Source of the DNA: Bacteroidales bacterium
Lineage (GTDB): Bacteria > Bacteroidota > Bacteroidia > Bacteroidales > Paludibacteraceae
Length of the DNA: 40,329 nucleotides
Assembly (NCBI GenBank): GCA_022777485.1
Contig: JALFGC010000052.1
Location: 1-40,329 of the forward strand
Reading direction: 5' to 3'
The notes beneath the pieces are model-generated. The model saw only the letters and a list, made by a program, of their open reading frames with translations. It was not told the DNA's origin and did not search any database. Of this stretch, positions 24,542 through 31,390 are shown one piece after another. Both the position numbers and the translations under genes were made by a program. Within the stretch, counting starts at the first letter, position 1. The number at the start of each line of letters is the position of its first letter.

Positions 24542-24613
24542 TAGTCCATAGCAGAGTCGAACTGCTCTTTAGAGAATGAAAATCTCTCGTCCTAACCGAT
24601 AGACGAATGGACC
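24542..24613 (-). tRNA. tRNA-Glu (TTC)
   Basis: On the minus strand the acceptor GGTCCAT pairs with ATGGACT (terminal G-T), discriminator A. The anticodon arm GAGAGATTTTCATTCTCT gives TTC, and the T-arm is AGCAGTTCGACTCTGCT. CCA is not encoded. The promoter lies about 90 bp upstream at 24736-24705. Confidence 0.95.
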
Positions 24614-24704
24614 AAATTAATTATGAAATTTGAATTATGAGAGCGTTGGCACTCTAAACGCTCAACGCTCAACTCTCAACAAGCCTTTTGGTCGAAAGCG
24701 GGTG

Positions 24705-24736
24705 CAAAGGTACTGCTTTTTTTTCAAACACGCAAA
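24705..24736 (-). promoter_or_regulatory. Promoter for tRNA-Glu and rpsT
   Basis: Minus-strand TTTG (G at 24733) and TACCTTTG (24712 to 24705), spaced 21 nt. It is back to back with the plus-strand promoter at 24772-24803. Confidence 0.75.
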
Positions 24737-24771
24737 TTTTTTGGTAAAAAAAGTTATTTTTCACGCTTTTT

Positions 24772-24803
24772 TTTGCATAATTCGGGAAAAAGCAGTACCT
24801 TTG
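24772..24803 (+). promoter_or_regulatory. Promoter for the outer-membrane barrel gene at 24873
   Basis: TTTG (G at 24775) and TACCTTTG at 24796, spaced 21 nt. It is followed by a single arm of the palindromic element (GGATAAAGGAAGCAGGATAA at 24814) and then the gene. Confidence 0.75.
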
Positions 24804-24872
24804 CACAAGATTAAGGATAAAGGAAGCAGGATAAAAGACTCATAACCTCCGACTGACCTTTTAGGGTATACA

Positions 24873-25643
24873 ATGAAAAAAATCCTATATATATTTATTG
24901 TGTGTTGTGCGGCGGTGGCCGTACAGGCGCAAGAGGTGCGTCGTCAGCCCGACTTGCAGACGGCGGACAACACCTTCTTCGACCCCACGCGGAAAGAGAC
25001 CAAGAAACAGGAGTACCACTTCGGCGTGGAGTATCGTCTGGAGGTGGGCTACACGCAGCCTCAACAGCGCACGGACAACTATACCTACCCCGATATGTAC
25101 TTGCACGGGGCTCGTATCGGTGCTACCTTTACCTTCCTGCTTCCGCTCCATTTCAGCATGCAGACGGGACTGCTCTACTCACTCTCTTTGGGGAACAACG
25201 ACCAGCATTGGCGTTCGCAGACTGCTGCCACGGTGCAAGAGGAGTATATCCACCACCGCGTGCTGCAGCATAACCTCACCATCCCCGTGCGGTGTTTCTA
25301 CACCATCCCGCTGTGGAAGGAACTGAACATGTTCTTCTACGCCGGTCCGCAACTGCATATCGGAATGGGGGAGGTGGATTACCTGCAACTCCACCTGAGC
25401 GAGGGCACGCTGCAATGGCTTCAAAATCAGGGGATTCCTACCGAGAAATACGACCGTCTGCGCACGGATGAACTGTTCCGCACCAACATTCAGATGGGCT
25501 TGGGCGGCGGCTTTGAATGGGATAAGTATCGCCTGCAAGCAGGCTACGACTTCGGGCTGAACAACCGCGTGAAGAGCAAGACTATCGCCGAGCAGCAGAT
25601 GTGGGAATGGGGCTGGTATGTGGCGTTCTCGTATAGATTTTAG
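24873..25643 (+). CDS. Outer-membrane beta-barrel protein
   Basis: The N-terminus MKKILYIFIVCCAAVAVQAQ is a signal peptide. Amphipathic strands follow (EYHFGVEYRLEVGYTQPQ, GARIGATFTFLLPLHFSMQ, NLTIPVRCFYTIPLW, ELNMFFYAGPQLHIGMG, RLQAGYDFGLNN) and the chain ends in a strand WGWYVAFSYRF with terminal Phe, as outer-membrane barrels do. At 256 aa it fits the OMP_b-brl or PorT-like group of Bacteroidetes. The function is unknown. It is expressed from its own promoter. A 7-bp repeat array begins exactly at its stop codon, followed by the TPP riboswitch of the next gene. Confidence 0.8.
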   Translation: MKKILYIFIVCCAAVAVQAQEVRRQPDLQTADNTFFDPTRKETKKQEYHFGVEYRLEVGYTQPQQRTDNYTYPDMYLHGARIGATFTFLLPLHFSMQTGLLYSLSLGNNDQHWRSQTAATVQEEYIHHRVLQHNLTIPVRCFYTIPLWKELNMFFYAGPQLHIGMGEVDYLQLHLSEGTLQWLQNQGIPTEKYDRLRTDELFRTNIQMGLGGGFEWDKYRLQAGYDFGLNNRVKSKTIAEQQMWEWGWYVAFSYRF

Positions 25644-25684
25644 TGGTCAGTGATTAGTGGTTAGTGGTTAGTGGTTAGTGGTCA
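25642..25684. repeat. 7-bp tandem repeat (GTGGTTA) starting at the stop codon
   Basis: TTAGTGGTTAGTGGTTAGTG and its variants run from the TAG stop of the barrel gene. The perfect core has about three units, with degenerate units (GTGGTCA) at both ends. Confidence 0.85.
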
Positions 25685-25746
25685 GAGAAAGCAAAATAAT
25701 CTGAGTACTCAGAGTGCTCTGAATAAAATCAATAAAATACTAACTT

Positions 25747-25818
25747 TTCGGGGGTGCTAAATTCCGATTTGGCTGAGAAAACACCCTTTGAACCTGCACA
25801 GGTAATTCTGTAGAGGGA
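25747..25818 (+). promoter_or_regulatory. TPP riboswitch (THI box)
   Basis: The conserved parts of the thiamin pyrophosphate aptamer are present in order: GGGGTGCTAAA (P1/P2 start), GGCTGAGA, ACACCCTTTGAACCTG, then CAGGTAATTCTGTAGAGGGA. The aptamer ends 2-3 bp before the ATG of the TonB receptor at 25821, so ligand binding would probably control translation by covering the ribosome site. Repression at high TPP is the expected behaviour. Confidence 0.93.
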
Positions 25819-25820
25819 GT

Positions 25821-28178
25821 ATGAAAAAACAATCATTTCTTTCTGTGTGCTGCCTATCGGCAGCCGTTGCGGTCAGCGGTATACGTGCGTATGCCGCAGA
25901 TGACACGCTGACTGTTGTGATGAACCAAATGCAAGATGTGCAAGTGGTCGCACAACGCGTACAACAAACCACTATCAACCACGATGTGGTCGGCAATGAC
26001 CGTCTGAACCGTGAGAACACGGGTCAGAACTTGCCGTACCTGCTGAGCACTATCCCTGCGTTGCAGGTAACGAGCGACGACGGTTTAGGTGTGGGCTACA
26101 CCTATTTCCGCGTGCGCGGTACGGACCACACCCGTATCAATATGACAGTGAACGATGTGCCTCTCAACGACCAAGAGAGCCAGACCGTTTTCTGGGTGAA
26201 CATGACGGATATGGCGGCTTCGATGTCGAGCATTGATGTGCAACGCGGCGTGGGCACCTCGACCAACGGTAGTGCTTCGTTCGGTGCGTCGCTGAACATG
26301 TACACAGGGAACACCGACACGGCGAACCACTTCACGCTGGCATTCAACGGGGGTATGTACAACACCTTCCGTGAGATGGTGAGCGGGCACGTGGTGCTGC
26401 CGGGCAACTGGCGCGTGAATGCGCGTTTCAGTAAGGTGAACTCCGATGGTTTCCTCTATCGCACGAACTCCGACCTGTATTCGTACTACGGCGACCTCGG
26501 CTGGTACGGGAACAAGACGCAGGTGGTGGCGCGTTTCTTCGGCGGCAAGGAGAAGACAGGCATGGGATGGGACGGCGTGGACTACAACACAGCCTACGGC
26601 ATTGACGGTGCTGACCGACGCTACAACCCCGCGGGGGAATACGAGGATGCAGAGGGCAACACCAAGTACTATGATAATCAGACGGATAACTACGCGCAGC
26701 AGCATGCGCAGTTGCAGGTTACGCACCGCTTCACGCCCAACTGGAGCCTGAACGCGACGCTGCACTACACCCACGGCGGGGGCTACTACGAGCAGTATAA
26801 ACGCAAGAGCTTCGAATACTGGGGGCTGGAGCGCTACACCGATGTGAACGGGGAGAAAGTGAAGAAAGCCTACGGCATGTATCGCAAGAGCCTCGACAAC
26901 CACTTCGCGGGGGCGATAGTGAGTGCAAAATATGTGAACGAGCATGTGGATGTGCAGTTCGGTGCAGCGGGGAACGACTATATCGGCGCGCACTTCGGCA
27001 CGCTAAACTACATCCAAGACAGCGTCTATGGCGGGAGCCTGCCCATTAACTACGAGTACTATCGCAACAACGCCAACAAGGTGGACGCGAACACCTACGG
27101 CAAAGTCAATTGGCGTGTGCTCAACCGCGGGCAGGAGCGTCTCAGCCTCTATGCCGACCTGCAATACCGCTATGTGCGTTACCACCGCGACGGTATCAAC
27201 GACGAGGACATGACCGACCTGCCGCTGACCGTCAACTACCATTTCTTCAACCCCAAGGCGGGTCTCACCTATCAGAATCGCGGGCACCTGCTCTACGGTT
27301 CCTTCGCCATAGCTAACCGCGAGCCGAGTCGCAACAACTACAAGGAGAACGTGCTCTGGGACGCAGAGACGCAGACCTATACGGGCCTGCCGAAAGCCGA
27401 GACGCTGTACGACTACGAGTTGGGCTACCAATACAGCCACCCGCGTTTCGCCGTTGGCGCGAACCTCTACTTCATGGACTATGACAACCAGTTGGTGCTA
27501 ACGGGTCGCGTGAACGATGTGGGTAAGCAATCGACTGTCAACGTGAAAGATAGTTACCGCATGGGTGTTGAACTGACGGCGGGCGTGAAGATAACCGACT
27601 GGTTCCGTTGGGACGGGAACTTCGTGCTCAGTCGCAACAAGATACTCGGCTACGACGAGACTGTAACGCGCTACGATGCCAACTGGGTGGAGAACGAATA
27701 CGGACAGACCGTGCATTTCGATGAGACCGACATCGCCTATTCGCCGATGATTACTGCGATGTCGCTCTTTACATTTGACATCGCGGGCTTCGTGGCGACC
27801 GTACAGACGAATGTGGTGTCGAAGCAGTATCTGGACAACACCCACGGCAACGGTATCGTAATGGAGAACATCGCATGGTACGGCGAGACGGAGCCGATTC
27901 ACCCCGAGCAAATTGGGCAGCCGGCAAAAATCGCCACCGCCTTCATCAAGGCATACACCACCACCAATGTTAACCTGCAATACACACTACCTTTGCAGAA
28001 GTACAAACGCTGCCCCGAGATTAAGTTGCTGTGCCAAATCAACAACATCTTCGACCACAAATACGCAAGCAACGGCGGCAGCGACTGTTCGTACTACCAA
28101 GACGGCACTGCCTGCTGGCCGTGGTACTACGCGCAGGCGGGTATCAATGTGCATGCCGGCTTCGTGGTGAACTGGTAA
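25821..28178 (+). CDS. TonB-dependent outer-membrane receptor, probable thiamin uptake
   Basis: The 785 aa begin with a signal peptide (MKKQSFLSVCCLSAAVAVSGIRAYA). No CarboxypepD-like domain is present. The plug follows at about residues 45-150 (LPYLLSTIPALQVTSDDGLG, YFRVRGTDHTRINMTVNDVP, IDVQRGVGTSTNGSASFGAS). The rest is a 22-strand barrel ending VNVHAGFVVNW-like (GINVHAGFVVNW). The TPP riboswitch directly upstream argues for thiamin or a thiamin precursor as cargo, as described for TPP-regulated receptors in Bacteroidetes. The usual partner genes (PnuT-like permease, thiamin pyrophosphokinase) are not next to it here. A hairpin terminator follows. Confidence 0.92.
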   Translation: MKKQSFLSVCCLSAAVAVSGIRAYAADDTLTVVMNQMQDVQVVAQRVQQTTINHDVVGNDRLNRENTGQNLPYLLSTIPALQVTSDDGLGVGYTYFRVRGTDHTRINMTVNDVPLNDQESQTVFWVNMTDMAASMSSIDVQRGVGTSTNGSASFGASLNMYTGNTDTANHFTLAFNGGMYNTFREMVSGHVVLPGNWRVNARFSKVNSDGFLYRTNSDLYSYYGDLGWYGNKTQVVARFFGGKEKTGMGWDGVDYNTAYGIDGADRRYNPAGEYEDAEGNTKYYDNQTDNYAQQHAQLQVTHRFTPNWSLNATLHYTHGGGYYEQYKRKSFEYWGLERYTDVNGEKVKKAYGMYRKSLDNHFAGAIVSAKYVNEHVDVQFGAAGNDYIGAHFGTLNYIQDSVYGGSLPINYEYYRNNANKVDANTYGKVNWRVLNRGQERLSLYADLQYRYVRYHRDGINDEDMTDLPLTVNYHFFNPKAGLTYQNRGHLLYGSFAIANREPSRNNYKENVLWDAETQTYTGLPKAETLYDYELGYQYSHPRFAVGANLYFMDYDNQLVLTGRVNDVGKQSTVNVKDSYRMGVELTAGVKITDWFRWDGNFVLSRNKILGYDETVTRYDANWVENEYGQTVHFDETDIAYSPMITAMSLFTFDIAGFVATVQTNVVSKQYLDNTHGNGIVMENIAWYGETEPIHPEQIGQPAKIATAFIKAYTTTNVNLQYTLPLQKYKRCPEIKLLCQINNIFDHKYASNGGSDCSYYQDGTACWPWYYAQAGINVHAGFVVNW

Positions 28179-28201
28179 GTTTCCCTCATTCGCCAAACGA
28201 C

Positions 28202-28231
28202 ACACTGCCTGCCCCCTTGGGTTGGGCAGTG
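28202..28231 (+). terminator. Terminator of the TonB receptor gene
   Basis: ACACTGCCTGCCC and GGGCAGTGT pair around a loop and are followed by TTGTGTTTTG. It begins about 23 bp after the stop. Confidence 0.7.
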
Positions 28232-28256
28232 TTTGTGTTTTGAGACCTATCTTGGA

Positions 28257-28308
28257 GACCTGCGGACGACCCACGGGAGACCCGCGGTAATGTTACGATA
28301 GACCCGCG
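28257..28308. repeat. Composite 11-bp repeat, second copy
   Basis: Units GACCTGCGGAC, GACCCACGGGA, GACCCGCGGTA, then ATGTTAC and GATAGACCCGC. From 28279 it is identical over 31 bp to 24064. It runs directly into a gene remnant. Confidence 0.85.
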
Positions 28309-28406
28309 AAGAAAAGCCCAATGTGCTCCGCAAAGTATTTCGCGACGGGCAAGTGCTCATCATCCGTAGGGATAAAGTCTATACTATCTTGGGTGAAGAA
28401 CGATAA
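28308..28406 (+). pseudogene. Orphan C-terminal tail of a T9SS-type secreted protein
   Basis: The frame from 28308 reads EEKPNVLRKVFRDGQVLII, then RRDKVYTILGEER and stop. KVFRDGQVLIIRRDKVYTILG has the pattern of the short C-terminal sorting tails of Bacteroidales secreted proteins; compare KLLDGNQVVILREGMRYNLLG in the gene ending at 14368. There is no start codon or body, and the 11-bp repeat composite joins it directly. It is most likely the residue of a deleted gene. Confidence 0.65.
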
Positions 28407-28454
28407 GGTAGGTTGAGCAAAGAAACAAAAAAACATTTCTATTCATAAAAAAAG

Positions 28455-28486
28455 AGCGAGGCTGTCAGTAATTTGACAGCCTCGCT
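28455..28486 (-). terminator. Terminator of the adenosyltransferase operon
   Basis: AGCGAGGCTGTCA and TGACAGCCTCGCT form a perfect 13-bp stem with a 6-nt loop. The minus strand continues into a T-run (plus-strand AAAAAAAG at 28447). Confidence 0.9.
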
Positions 28487-28505
28487 TGGTGGTGGAGGGT
28501 ATGGC

Positions 28506-29045
28506 TTATTTCTCCCAAGGGGTATCGGGTATATGGTTCAGGAAAGCCAGATAGCGAGACAGCACAAAGAAATAGTCGCTCAGACGATTGACGAAGCGCA
28601 AGAGTTCCGCTTCTGCCTGTGTGTCCTGCAAAACGGACTCTGTTGCTTGCAGACGGACGATGTCGCGCTCAAGGCGTCGGGTGGTAGTGCGGCAAATATG
28701 CGCTAATGCCACTTGTTGATTTCCCGCAGGCAAGATAAAACAGCGTTGGGAAGGCAGTTTGTTCTGCATTTCGTCAATCCAGTGCTCTATCTGCGCTACA
28801 TCATCGGCTTCTATCCACATGCCTGAGGCAAGGCTCAAAGCGGCACCAACATTGAAGAGTTTATGCTGTATCCATAGCAGCCTGCTATCAACAGTCGGCA
28901 CATTCAATGCTCGGAGGGCGCCCACAAAAGCATTCAACTCATCGGCAGTGCCATAGGCTTCTAAGCGGAGTGAAGACTTGGAGACGCGCTCCATATTGGC
29001 AAGCGAAGTGTCGCCTTTATCTCCTGTTTTCGTGTATATTGACAT
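28506..29045 (-). CDS. PduO-type ATP:cob(I)alamin adenosyltransferase
   Basis: The 179 aa open with MSIYTKTGDKGDTSLANMERVSK. The adenosyltransferase marks follow: RLEAYGTADELNAFVG near residue 28, and the ATP-contact helix HICRTTTRRLERDIVRL near residue 125. The enzyme transfers the adenosyl group of ATP to cob(I)alamin, giving coenzyme B12, in the cytoplasm. The methyltransferase gene ends one base upstream of its start, so the two share a transcript. Many Bacteroidetes use this enzyme to make cofactor for methylmalonyl-CoA mutase; none is in the window. Confidence 0.93.
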   Translation of the reverse strand: MSIYTKTGDKGDTSLANMERVSKSSLRLEAYGTADELNAFVGALRALNVPTVDSRLLWIQHKLFNVGAALSLASGMWIEADDVAQIEHWIDEMQNKLPSQRCFILPAGNQQVALAHICRTTTRRLERDIVRLQATESVLQDTQAEAELLRFVNRLSDYFFVLSRYLAFLNHIPDTPWEK

Positions 29046-29046
29046 A

Positions 29047-29883
29047 TCAGATGAGAGGGTGTTTTTTTAGTTTTATGCGGTAACTCTTCTGTATGTAGTG
29101 GGGGTCAAAGAAAAGGACACCTACATGCAAGAAATCAATGGTGGTTGTTACTTGCGGCAACTGCTGGAGTTCATACCACGCTTGCTCCATCTCTTCGGAG
29201 TAGTGGATATCGTCTATTGCAATAATAGTCTTGGGGTGAATATGCTTTAGCAATTGGTGCACATAGCGCATGGTAGCATCGTAGGTATGATTGGCATCTA
29301 CAAAGGCGAAATCGACTTTGTTGCCCGATAAGGCACCTGAAAGCGTGGAGTCGATGTTTCCGATTTTCAACTCAATGTTGTCTATACCTAATCGTTGCCA
29401 GAGTTGCAGTGCTTGGTGCGCAATCTCCTTACTACCCTCAAAGGTGATGACACGATTACGGGAATGCGGTTTCGCTAAATAGGAGGTGGTAATTCCCAAG
29501 GAAGTGCCTAACTCAAAAATTGTGAGGGGTTTCTGCGCTTGTTGAGAAAGAAAGACTAACCAACGAAAGAACAATTGCGCTACCTCCGGCTTTTCAAGGC
29601 TGGTATTTGCTATGTCGCATACTCTGCGAATATCGACCTCTTTACCTAAATTTCCTGTTCCATAATCTTTTACCTTCAACTCTTGGGTGTTGGATTGAAA
29701 TAAAGCGCGCTGTTGCTCTATCGCCTTCCAACAATAGAAGGCATTATCATCCCACAACAAACTATTCGTCAAATAAAACAAATACGGAGAATGTATTCCT
29801 TCGCCTCTTGTATTCCATGCTCCAAAGAGATGTCGGATATAAGCCCGAAGACGCAACCACAGTATTTGGAAATTTATCTGCAT
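29047..29883 (-). CDS. Class I SAM-dependent methyltransferase (O-methyltransferase-like)
   Basis: A 278-aa protein. The N-terminal part (GIHSPYLFYLTNSLLWDD) precedes a Rossmann methyltransferase core from about residue 110: IFELGTSLGITTSYLA carries the glycine motif I, VITFEGSKEIAHQAL follows as the acidic strand 2, and FAFVDANHTYDATMRYV and IIAIDDIHYSEEMEQAW are later motifs of methyltransferases of the catechol-O-methyltransferase type. The substrate is unknown. It is the first gene of the pair with the adenosyltransferase and has a strong promoter 20 bp upstream. Confidence 0.82.
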   Translation of the reverse strand: MQINFQILWLRLRAYIRHLFGAWNTRGEGIHSPYLFYLTNSLLWDDNAFYCWKAIEQQRALFQSNTQELKVKDYGTGNLGKEVDIRRVCDIANTSLEKPEVAQLFFRWLVFLSQQAQKPLTIFELGTSLGITTSYLAKPHSRNRVITFEGSKEIAHQALQLWQRLGIDNIELKIGNIDSTLSGALSGNKVDFAFVDANHTYDATMRYVHQLLKHIHPKTIIAIDDIHYSEEMEQAWYELQQLPQVTTTIDFLHVGVLFFDPHYIQKSYRIKLKKHPLI

Positions 29884-29903
29884 AGTTTATCCAATAGACG
29901 GTG

Positions 29904-29935
29904 CAAAGATAGTATATTTTTTTGATATATGCAAA
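29904..29935 (-). promoter_or_regulatory. Promoter for methyltransferase and adenosyltransferase
   Basis: Minus-strand TTTG (G at 29932) and TATCTTTG (29911 to 29904), spaced 21 nt, about 20 bp upstream of the ATG at 29883. Confidence 0.75.
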
Positions 29936-29963
29936 TAAAAGTAATGGCAGCAGAAGTTTTCGC

Positions 29964-29999
29964 AGAAACAAAGAGCCCGAAGATTTCTCTTCGGGCTCT
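29964..29999 (-). terminator. Terminator of the minus-strand 5S-like unit
   Basis: AGAGCCCGAAGA and TCTTCGGGCTCT pair over 12 bp with a GAAA-type loop. On the minus strand TTTGTTT follows. It starts 3 nt after the 5S-like 3' end. Confidence 0.9.
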
Positions 30000-30002
30000 G
30001 AA

Positions 30003-30048
30003 AGTGGCGGCTACCTACTCTCCCACAACAAGTGCAGTACCATCGGCG
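30003..30048 (-). rRNA. 5S rRNA-like 3' domain, minus-strand copy (divergent/partial)
   Basis: The minus strand reads CGCCGATGGTACTGCACTTG, then TTGTGGGAGAGTAGG and TAGCCGCCACT: helices IV and V, loop E and the 3' strand of helix I of bacterial 5S rRNA. The 5' two-thirds of 5S (the CACCT...CCCAT...CGAAC region) is not found upstream. A GC-rich, low-complexity segment of about 110 nt stands there instead. AGTGGCG at about 30160 could pair with the 3' CGCCACT as helix I. A strong terminator follows. It may be an expanded or decayed 5S gene, or a 5S-derived RNA. Confidence 0.6.
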
Positions 30049-30193
30049 TGGCTGGGTGTGGGGCGGCTCTGCCGCCTCTCTGCCCCCTCCAGCGCGCCCG
30101 CGCGCATACCGCCGCCCGCCCTGCGCCTCTGATGCATTGCGAGAGGGGTACGGCGCCACTCACTCATGGGACATAAAAGATATGGGCTCTCTC
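30003..30193 (-). repeat. Inverted-repeat unit M containing the 5S-like domain
   Basis: Read on the minus strand, the unit shares ordered blocks with 31121-31391: CCATATCTTTTATG near the start (CCATAGATTTTATG in the other copy), ATGCATCAGAGGCGC with GGTATGCGCGCGGGCGCG in the middle, and the 5S-like end. Between the blocks the copies diverge. The two units face each other about 0.93 kb apart. They enclose the MmcQ/HARE-HTH pair. Confidence 0.75.
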
Positions 30194-30239
30194 AAAAAAG
30201 TCTCTCTCTCTTTTTCGAGCGATCATTGGGCGCACGAGG

Positions 30240-30584
30240 TTATAGTAGAGCTTGTCGCGTCTTGGGAAGTTTAGAGGTTATGAGCTGATAAGATGAGGTG
30301 ATTAGTTCTTGAACAAGGGTGTCGGGAAGTTTGTTCAGATAGAGATCGTTCCAATGCGTTTTGTTCATATGGTAGGCTGGACGAATACCATCATACCGGG
30401 CACGCAGTTCTGCACTCATTTCGGGTAGCAGTTTAACCGCTACGCGTGGTTCGGGTGCATCGAGTTGCATAAGCAAAAACCACTTGCCGAATATTCTCCA
30501 AGAAATCCAATTCTCCGCAAATAGTTCTTCCGTCACTTGGGTATTGATACCCAATGCAAATTCTCTGACTTGTTCTACATTCAT
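30240..30584 (-). CDS. MmcQ/YjbR-family protein
   Basis: The start is placed at 30584, where ATG overlaps the stop of the upstream gene (ATGA), rather than at 30596; this gives MNVEQVREFALGINTQVTEE. The MmcQ/YjbR fold is recognised by FAENWISWRIFGKWFLLMQL, VAVKLLPEMSAELRARY and GIRPAYHMNKTHWNDLYL. The family has a CyaY-like fold and is often annotated as DNA-binding, but its role is not settled. At 114 aa it is full length. It is translationally coupled to the HTH protein upstream, and both lie between the two 5S-like units. Confidence 0.85.
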   Translation of the reverse strand: MNVEQVREFALGINTQVTEELFAENWISWRIFGKWFLLMQLDAPEPRVAVKLLPEMSAELRARYDGIRPAYHMNKTHWNDLYLNKLPDTLVQELITSSYQLITSKLPKTRQALL

Positions 30585-30787
30585 ACCATTACACAAATCC
30601 GTCCGGCTTCCTTAGTAAAGATTGAGGGATAGCGGCAAATTACCACATAGACTTGGGCACTGGTAACAGGCTTTCCGTCCTTGCGGATATGCCAACCGTT
30701 GCGGTTAATTGCATCTGCTATTTGGTCGGTTGTCTTCCCATGACCATCCGACATAATGGCATATGTTATCGCTTCCTCTATTCGCAT
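30581..30787 (-). CDS. Small HARE-HTH-like DNA-binding protein
   Basis: A 68-aa protein, MRIEEAITYAIMSDGHGKT, with TDQIADAINRNGWHIRKDG and VTSAQVYVVICRYPSIF. This is the winged-helix HARE-HTH pattern found in restriction-associated and regulatory proteins, here as a stand-alone domain. It precedes MmcQ with a 4-bp overlap. A TACCTTTG motif lies 27 bp upstream on the minus strand, with no clear -33 partner. A hairpin (TTGTGT...ACACAA) lies further upstream. It may act as a small regulator of this pair. Confidence 0.75.
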   Translation of the reverse strand: MRIEEAITYAIMSDGHGKTTDQIADAINRNGWHIRKDGKPVTSAQVYVVICRYPSIFTKEAGRICVMV

Positions 30788-30813
30788 TTGTCATTGTTGT
30801 GCGTTTGCGAGTG

Positions 30814-30821
30814 CAAAGGTA
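30814..30821 (-). promoter_or_regulatory. -7 promoter element for the HARE-HTH/MmcQ pair
   Basis: TACCTTTG on the minus strand (30821 to 30814), 27 bp upstream of the ATG. No TTG is seen at the usual 20-21 nt upstream, so this is a weaker call than the other promoters. Confidence 0.5.
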
Positions 30822-30848
30822 GTAAAAAATCTGACATAGGTAAATTGA

Positions 30849-30880
30849 TTGTGTAGCCGTTTCGATTTTCGGCGACACAA
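30849..30880. promoter_or_regulatory. Hairpin/palindrome upstream of the HARE-HTH gene
   Basis: TTGTGT-A-GCCG, a 10-nt T-rich loop, CGGC-G-ACACAA: two stacked stems with a 1x1 mismatch. It could be an operator or the end of an upstream RNA. The rest of the 860-bp gap (30788-31646) holds AT-rich DNA, the plus-strand 5S-like unit and direct repeats; no gene is seen. Confidence 0.45.
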
Positions 30881-31290
30881 CGGGACGTAAACATAAAAAT
30901 CGTTTGCCTTATGCGTACACGCGCGAGGGGGCGCGCGTATATACCTTATTATAATATATAAGAAGGAAATGAAAGTTAGAGAGTTAGGGGTTAGAGAGAT
31001 GTATAAAAAAGGATCAAGTGAAACAATACAAGTGAAGCAAAATATACACAAGCATGTAAGCAAAGCGAACTCCTTATTAAAGAGAGACCAATAAAACAGA
31101 CGTACGATAGTACACCTTATTAGAGAGACCATAGATTTTATGTATTCATGAGGGAGGGGCGGTCGTTGGATTAAGAAAAATGCATCAGAGGCGCGGGGCG
31201 GGCGTCGGTATGCGCGCGGGCGCGAGAGAGAGCGAGGCGGGAGACAGCGGAGCGGAGAGGGGCGAGGGCAGCCGAGAGAGGGCACAGGGT

Positions 31291-31352
31291 CGTTAAGCTC
31301 AGCATCGCCGATGGTACTGCACTTGTTGTGGGAGAGTAGGTAGCCGCCACTT
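31291..31352 (+). rRNA. 5S rRNA-like 3' domain, plus-strand copy (divergent/partial)
   Basis: From CGTTAAGCTCAGCATCGCCG onward the text follows 5S rRNA, including the GTTAAGC block that the minus copy lacks, then GATGGTACTGCACTTGTTG and GGGAGAGTAGGTAGCCGCC. Upstream, GTTGGATT at about 31160 could pair with the AAGCTCAGC strand as helix II, and GGGGCGGT with the 3' end as helix I. The helix III/loop C part is replaced by about 120 nt of GC- and purine-rich sequence. Confidence 0.6.
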
Positions 31353-31354
31353 TG

Positions 31355-31390
31355 AGAACCTCTGAGATTCGTCTTGGGGGTTCTTTCTTT
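31355..31390 (+). terminator. Terminator of the plus-strand 5S-like unit
   Basis: AGAACCTCTGAGA and TCTTGGGGGTTCT pair over 13 positions with several G-T pairs around a TTCG tetraloop, followed by TTCTTT. The sequence differs from the terminator of the minus copy, while position and architecture are the same. Confidence 0.85.

Noticed and set aside
26085-26993. 302-aa minus-strand ORF in the TonB receptor gene
   Set aside because: Shadow; the plus frame has plug and barrel motifs throughout.
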